NCBI GenBank assembly: GCA_046309815.1
Contig: JBKCOJ010000014.1
Span: 1-64,000, forward strand
DNA length: 64,000 bases
Reading direction: 5' to 3'
DNA from: CAITNM01 sp021298215
GTDB lineage: Bacteria; Pseudomonadota; Alphaproteobacteria; Paracaedibacterales; CAITNM01
This document shows positions 62,421 through 64,000 of the stretch, one piece after another. Every line of letters starts with the position of its first letter. Position 1 is the first letter of the stretch. Position numbers and translations under genes: made by a program. Under the pieces are notes generated by a model that searched no databases, was not told where the DNA came from, and was given only the letters and a program-made list of their open reading frames with translations.

Positions 62421-63518
62421 ATGACTATATATCGCGTTATTGGTTGCATGACAGGCACTTCGTGTGATGGCCTGGATTTAGCCTATATTGAAACCAATGG
62501 GGAAGATATTGTGGTTGTTGGTGCTTCCCAGATTATTCCTTTTGAGCCTGAGTATCGCAAACTCTTATTAGAGCGAATTCAAGAACGTAAGGCTACGCAC
62601 TCTGGGGATGCAAACCTTGCAAAAGCCATTGCCGAATTTCATAGCAAGCACATTCAGCAGTTTATTCAAGAACATAAACTAAGTGTTGATGCAATCGGGT
62701 TTCATGGCCAAACCGTGTGGCATGATCCAGCGCATCACACAACGGTGCAATTAGGAGATTGTCAGGATCTGGCGAATTCATTGGGGATTCAAGTAATTGG
62801 GCAATTTAGGCAACATGACGTAAAAAATGGAGGACAAGGTGCTCCTTTAGTGCCAGTTTATCACTCTGCTTTGGCTGCAAATCTAGAAAAACCCCTTGCA
62901 TTTTTAAACATTGGCGGCCTTTCTAATGTGACATTTATTGGTGTCGATCAAACCTTGGTAGCAGGTGATACGGGGCTTGGAAGTGCTTTGATTGATGATT
63001 GGGTAGCAACGCATACAAGTTTTTCCCAAGATACAGATGGTCGTTATGCAGCGCAGGGAAAGATACATCATGATTTGGTGAATGGGTGGCAAACACACCC
63101 CTTTTTCACTGAATCCTTCCCAAAGTCTCTGGACCGTATGGCATTTCATCACCTTTTAGACGATTGTGAAGGCCTAAGCTTAGAAGATGGCGCAGCTACC
63201 CTTACAGAATTTACCGCGCAAACTATTCTAAGAAGTTTGGAGTTATTACCAGAAAAACCCCATCAATTAGTTGTGTGCGGTGGCGGAAGCCACAATCTAA
63301 CGTTGATGAAATCATTGCAGTACCATTTTAAAAATGTGGTAAGTGCCTTTTATATTGGTTTTGATTCGGATGCGATTGAGGCACAGTTGATGGCGTATCT
63401 GGCGGCACGTTTTTTTAAAAAGCTTCCCTCAACTTTTCCAAGTACAACAGGCGTTAAAGCGCCTGTAATTTCTGGGGAGCTATTTTTGCCAAATGTATCT
63501 AAGGCAATGAGCGCGTAA
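62421..63518 (+). CDS. anmK: Anhydro-N-acetylmuramic acid kinase
   Basis: Phosphorylates and opens 1,6-anhydro-MurNAc released by lytic transglycosylases, returning it to peptidoglycan recycling. The 365-residue protein has the motifs GCMTGTSCDGLDLAYIE, GFHGQTVWHDP, FLNIGGLSNVTFI, GDTGLGSALIDDW and VVCGGGSHNLTLM. A transglycosylase is also encoded in the window. Length is normal. Confidence 0.95.
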   Translation: MTIYRVIGCMTGTSCDGLDLAYIETNGEDIVVVGASQIIPFEPEYRKLLLERIQERKATHSGDANLAKAIAEFHSKHIQQFIQEHKLSVDAIGFHGQTVWHDPAHHTTVQLGDCQDLANSLGIQVIGQFRQHDVKNGGQGAPLVPVYHSALAANLEKPLAFLNIGGLSNVTFIGVDQTLVAGDTGLGSALIDDWVATHTSFSQDTDGRYAAQGKIHHDLVNGWQTHPFFTESFPKSLDRMAFHHLLDDCEGLSLEDGAATLTEFTAQTILRSLELLPEKPHQLVVCGGGSHNLTLMKSLQYHFKNVVSAFYIGFDSDAIEAQLMAYLAARFFKKLPSTFPSTTGVKAPVISGELFLPNVSKAMSA

Positions 63519-63552
63519 AGTTAAACATGAATCCCGCAGCAAAGACCATGGT

Positions 63553-63568
63553 GCGTCACGGAGGACGC
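63553..63568. repeat. Small inverted repeat after anmK
   Basis: GCGTC and GACGC arms around six bases, 34 nt past the anmK stop. It is GC-richer than its surroundings, and a run of T follows about 25 nt later. Its role is unclear. Confidence 0.3.
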
Positions 63569-63633
63569 CATTGGAGAGTCTATGATTTTTTTCACTGGCT
63601 CCCAACCCTCGTCGGGACTTCGCTTCGCTCGGC

Positions 63634-64000
63634 TTATTTTTTGCGAAATTTATCTAGGGTGATGACGTTTGAACCGTCGGTTGGGATCTCATCTTTTTTG
63701 CTATCAGCAGGCGCTTTATCGCCTTTAATAATTTTTCCTGAGGGTTCAGAGTGTTCCTCTTCAAAAGCCGGACTAAACTGCAGACCAAACTTTACGGAAG
63801 GATCCACAAAGCTTAAAAGGGCCGAATACGGAATATAAAGTTTTTCATGAGCATCATCAAAGCATAGAGTAACGGCAAAGCCATGTTCATCAGCTTTTAA
63901 GTCCCAGAATTCGTACTGTAAAACAATGGTGATTTCATCGCCGTATTGATCTTTTAGGTATTCTGGCACTTCAACGCCTGGATACTCAGTTGCGAAAGTG
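63634..64000 (-). CDS. sspB: SspB-like ClpXP adaptor (5' end beyond window)
   Basis: Alphaproteobacterial SspB delivers ssrA-tagged and other substrates to the ClpXP protease. The visible 122 codons include the family segments TFATEYPGVEVPEYLKDQYGD, ITIVLQYEFWDL and LYIPYSALLSFVDPSVKFGLQF. A charged linker and a C-terminal ClpX-binding tail end it. The frame is open to the window edge, so the start codon lies beyond base 64000. The ATG at 63969 lies inside the conserved region and is not the start. Confidence 0.9.
   Translation of the reverse strand, partial: TFATEYPGVEVPEYLKDQYGDEITIVLQYEFWDLKADEHGFAVTLCFDDAHEKLYIPYSALLSFVDPSVKFGLQFSPAFEEEHSEPSGKIIKGDKAPADSKKDEIPTDGSNVITLDKFRKK

Noticed and set aside
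63527..63838. Plus-strand ORF over the sspB gene
   Set aside because: It is antisense to a strongly conserved SspB coding region and has no recognisable protein features.

Overview
The window looks like about 64 kb of chromosome from an AT-rich alphaproteobacterium. Gene content supports the class: C4-pathway 5-aminolevulinate synthase (hemA), a ChpT-type histidine phosphotransferase, a TrcR/DUF1013 cell-cycle regulator, a DUF3576 lipoprotein, the alphaproteobacterial flagellar set fliL-fliM-DUF6468-motE, an alpha-type SspB, hflK-hflC-degP and a Tim44-domain protein. AT-richness, many small exported proteins of unknown function, LuxR solos and several freshly broken genes suggest a host-associated lineage such as Holosporales (Paracaedibacter/Odyssella-like). 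That placement is inference; no rRNA or other decisive marker is present.

Layout. 0.3-2.5 kb: dnaJ, a cupin and a stand-alone UmuD-like protease. 2.5-7.8 kb (minus): two compact operons, DUF3576-lipA-coq10-GNAT and mlaA-pfkA-nadK. 7.9-12.9 kb (plus): cca-chpT, an MFS transporter, and trcR-trhO-ruvX. 13.4-15.6 kb: a uronate nucleotide-sugar pair (4-epimerase and UDP-sugar 6-dehydrogenase) for a surface polysaccharide. 15.6-20.9 kb: a TlpA-like thioredoxin, an acidic membrane protein with a premature stop, a serine beta-lactamase-like hydrolase, a heparinase II/III-like protein and an Lrp regulator. 21.0-23.6 kb: the flagellar operon. 23.6-29.5 kb: overlapping hypothetical genes, lolD, a GNAT, a membrane-anchored methyltransferase, an NTF2-like exported protein, an APH(9)-like kinase and tRNA-Ser(GGA). 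29.5-36.1 kb: xseA and hemA, tandem luxR genes, an NfeD-like protein and an rRNA methyltransferase. 36.4-43.5 kb: a beta-helix-like exported protein, folD, lytic transglycosylase, nfu, degP, hflC and hflK. 43.6-51.8 kb: a YmdB-family phosphoesterase, a YgjP-like metalloprotease, a VOC protein, a second luxR pair (one copy broken), HIT, dnaQ, yceD, tRNA-Asp(GTC) and valS. 51.9-58.5 kb: a Tyr/Gly/Pro/Gln-rich exported protein, ubiE, the Tim44 protein, a frameshifted creD, rsfS, a frameshifted rlmH, DUF465, tRNA-Phe(GAA) and a DctA-family carrier. 58.5-64 kb: two charge-extreme exported proteins, ftsZ, an exported hypothetical, anmK and a partial sspB.

The main themes for a second look are these. 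First, several reading frames are broken by one nucleotide or one stop codon, two of them at poly-A runs; rlmH breaks at a canonical A7 slippery heptamer and could still be expressed by slippage. Second, four luxR-family genes form two tandem pairs with no luxI, and an 18-bp lux-box-like palindrome lies just upstream of one pair. Third, an exported polyacidic protein is encoded next to an exported acidic/histone-H1-like basic protein. No CRISPR array, prophage or insertion sequence was recognised.
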